64,000 bases of DNA from Reinekea blandensis MED297 (GTDB lineage Bacteria > Pseudomonadota > Gammaproteobacteria > Pseudomonadales > Natronospirillaceae): contig NZ_CH724150.1 in NCBI RefSeq assembly GCF_000153185.1, positions 194,915 through 258,914 of the forward strand, read 5' to 3'. A model generated the notes under the pieces. The model was not told where the DNA came from and searched no databases. It saw only the letters and a program-made list of their open reading frames with translations. Shown here in pieces: positions 62,448 through 64,000 of this stretch. Every line of letters begins with the position of its first letter. Position 1 is the stretch's first letter. Made by a program: the position numbers and the translations under genes.

Positions 62448-64000
62448 TTACAAGCCTTTATCTTCGGGCCCGGACAGCGCCGTCGAATGGGCTGAATCCT
62501 GATACTGAAACGCCGTCTCTACCAGTGCCTTGGTGTAGGGGTGCTCCGGTGCCGTAAAAATATGCGTGCCGCTTTCAACCCGTTTGCCGTTTTTCATGAC
62601 CAGTACCCGGTGTGCAATGGCCTTAACAACTTTCAAATCGTGGGAAATAAACACATAGCTGATGCCGTTTTTCGATTGCAGACGGCGCAGCAACTCAATG
62701 ATCTGAAACTGAACGGTGCGATCGAGAGACGAGGTCGGTTCATCCAGAATCAGAACCTCCGGTTCCAGAATCATCGCCCGGGCAATAGCAATGCGCTGCC
62801 GTTGACCACCCGAGAACTCATTGGGATACCGGTGACGGCTGTCCGGATCGAGGCCGACTTCTTTCATCATCTGAATGACTGCCGCCTCGCGAGATTCGGG
62901 AGTGCCAATCCGATTAACTTCCAGTCCTTCAGCGATAATCTGCTGAACGGACATTCTCGGGCTTAAACTTCCGTAGGGGTCCTGAAAGACAATTTGAATG
63001 CGAGTTCGCAACGGCGTCCACTGGCGGTTCGATCGCCCGATTAAAGGCAAACCATCAAACTGCAGATCACCGTCGGCACGAACCAGCCCCACCAGGGCTT
63101 TGGCCAGCGTCGACTTGCCGGAACCGCTTTCGCCCACAATGCCCAGCGTTTCTCCGCGTTTCAGACTGAAATCCACACCATCAACGGCTTTAATGTGATC
63201 AACTGTACGCCGCAAGATTCCCTGCTGAATGGGGAACCAGATGCGGGCGTTGTCGGCATGGAGTATCGCAGGCGCGGACGACTCAGCAAGGTCAACCGGA
63301 TCGCCGGACGGTTCAGAGTTCAGCAGTTTTTGACTGTATGGATGTTGCGGTTGGCGATACAGCGTGGCGGTGTCTGCCACTTCAACCAGTTTCCCGGACT
63401 GCATGACCGCGACGCGATCGGCTAGATGTCGAACGATGCCCAGGTCATGACTGATAAACAAGACACTCATACCCAGTTCGCGCTGCAGGTTCTGAATCAG
63501 TTCCAGAATCTGCGCCTGAACGGTGACATCGAGCGCGGTTGTCGGCTCATCAGCAATCAGCAGCTTGGGGTGATTGATCAGCGCCATGGCGATCATTACG
63601 CGTTGTCGCTCACCTCCCGACAGCTGATGGGGATACGCGTTGAGTTTGGCCTCCGGCTGATTCAGCTCAACACGCTTTAGCCAATCGAGGACAACGGGGC
63701 GGGCTCGTTCACGCGACCATCCGCGGTGCAGAAACAACGTCTCAGCCAGTTGTTTTTCGATGGTGTGCAGCGGGTTCAAAGACGACATGGGTTCCTGAAA
63801 AATACAACCAATATCGCCACCACGCAGATCTCTCAACGCGGGCGTCGACGCCTTAATGATATCGATGTCGTTGAACCAGATTTCGCCCTGCGCGTAGACC
63901 ATGGGTGGCATGGGTAGCAATTTCAGCAGCGACAGGGCTGTCAAAGACTTACCAGACCCGGATTCGCCAACCAGTCCAACGGTTTCGCCGGGAAAAATCT
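62448..64000 (-). CDS. yejF: Peptide ABC transporter, fused double ATP-binding protein (5' end outside window)
   Basis: Two complete ATPase domains in one chain, as in YejF. The frame stays open to the window edge. Domain 1: Walker A GESGSGKS just inside the edge (about 63970-63947), signature LSGGERQRVMIAMAL, Walker B LLIADEPTTALD. Domain 2: GESGSGKSTLAKALVG, FSGGQRQRIAIARAM, LILDEPTSSLD. Both have the oligopeptide-specific C-terminal EHPYT or QHPYS segments. In E. coli YejABEF imports peptides including microcin C. The permease and binding-protein genes should lie upstream, outside the window. The first residues are missing. Confidence 0.88.
   Translation of the reverse strand, partial: IFPGETVGLVGESGSGKSLTALSLLKLLPMPPMVYAQGEIWFNDIDIIKASTPALRDLRGGDIGCIFQEPMSSLNPLHTIEKQLAETLFLHRGWSRERARPVVLDWLKRVELNQPEAKLNAYPHQLSGGERQRVMIAMALINHPKLLIADEPTTALDVTVQAQILELIQNLQRELGMSVLFISHDLGIVRHLADRVAVMQSGKLVEVADTATLYRQPQHPYSQKLLNSEPSGDPVDLAESSAPAILHADNARIWFPIQQGILRRTVDHIKAVDGVDFSLKRGETLGIVGESGSGKSTLAKALVGLVRADGDLQFDGLPLIGRSNRQWTPLRTRIQIVFQDPYGSLSPRMSVQQIIAEGLEVNRIGTPESREAAVIQMMKEVGLDPDSRHRYPNEFSGGQRQRIAIARAMILEPEVLILDEPTSSLDRTVQFQIIELLRRLQSKNGISYVFISHDLKVVKAIAHRVLVMKNGKRVESGTHIFTAPEHPYTKALVETAFQYQDSAHSTALSGPEDKGL

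Overview
This window is a stretch of core chromosome from a gammaproteobacterium. Gene order matches two known neighbourhoods at once: the Escherichia coli order (nudJ-mnmA-hflD-purB; cspD-clpS-clpA-infA-aat; ftsK-lolA-rarA-serS) and the Pseudomonas order (fadA-topA; monomeric isocitrate dehydrogenase; bpt next to aat; serS-cysG-ybiB-tusE-tusBCD-yccA; a PsrA-type regulator). Together with a middling GC content judged by eye, this suggests an Oceanospirillales-like marine lineage. That placement is inference from synteny and protein style; no database was searched. I see no rRNA, tRNA, CRISPR array, prophage or insertion sequence.

Layout. 1-5400: 3' end of fadA, an unknown membrane-anchored protein, topA, then a single-gene threonine dehydratase preceded by what looks like a complete isoleucine attenuator (promoter, 15-codon leader peptide, mutually exclusive hairpins, terminator). 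5415-18270: TCA-cycle block, with gltA divergent from sdhCDAB-sucAB-lpd-sucCD. 18315-25440: two membrane proteins, htpG with a textbook sigma-32 promoter, a yfaZ-like operon with two unknown genes, a lytic transglycosylase and roxA. 25578-33600: purB-hflD-mnmA-nudJ, fabV, rluE and monomeric NADP isocitrate dehydrogenase. 33712-38808: cspD, clpS-clpA, infA, bpt, aat, i.e. the N-degron pathway with both its transferases and its protease. 38898-46324: ftsK-lolA-rarA-crcB-serS-cysG. 46325-49390: ybiB and the tRNA 2-thiolation relay tusE/tusBCD, then yccA. 49678-58815: psrA with a palindromic operator, a crotonase with an altered oxyanion-hole segment, rapA, an M16C metallopeptidase, a 125-bp inverted-repeat element, xthA and tdk. 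58821-61765: the accessory part, an Xre-RES toxin-antitoxin operon with two palindromes inside its promoter, convergent with a zinc/manganese-type ABC transporter that has a 30-codon membrane mini-ORF in front of it. 61833-64000: a GcvR-like ACT protein and a truncated double-ATPase of a peptide ABC importer.

How it works together: the TCA block and IDH cover citrate synthase, isocitrate dehydrogenase, 2-oxoglutarate dehydrogenase, succinyl-CoA synthetase and succinate dehydrogenase. MnmA plus TusBCDE supply 2-thiouridine to tRNA. Bpt/Aat tag proteins that ClpS delivers to ClpA. The most notable region is 4108-5398, where a threonine deaminase lacking the ACT feedback domain appears to be controlled by isoleucine-tRNA-sensitive attenuation instead.
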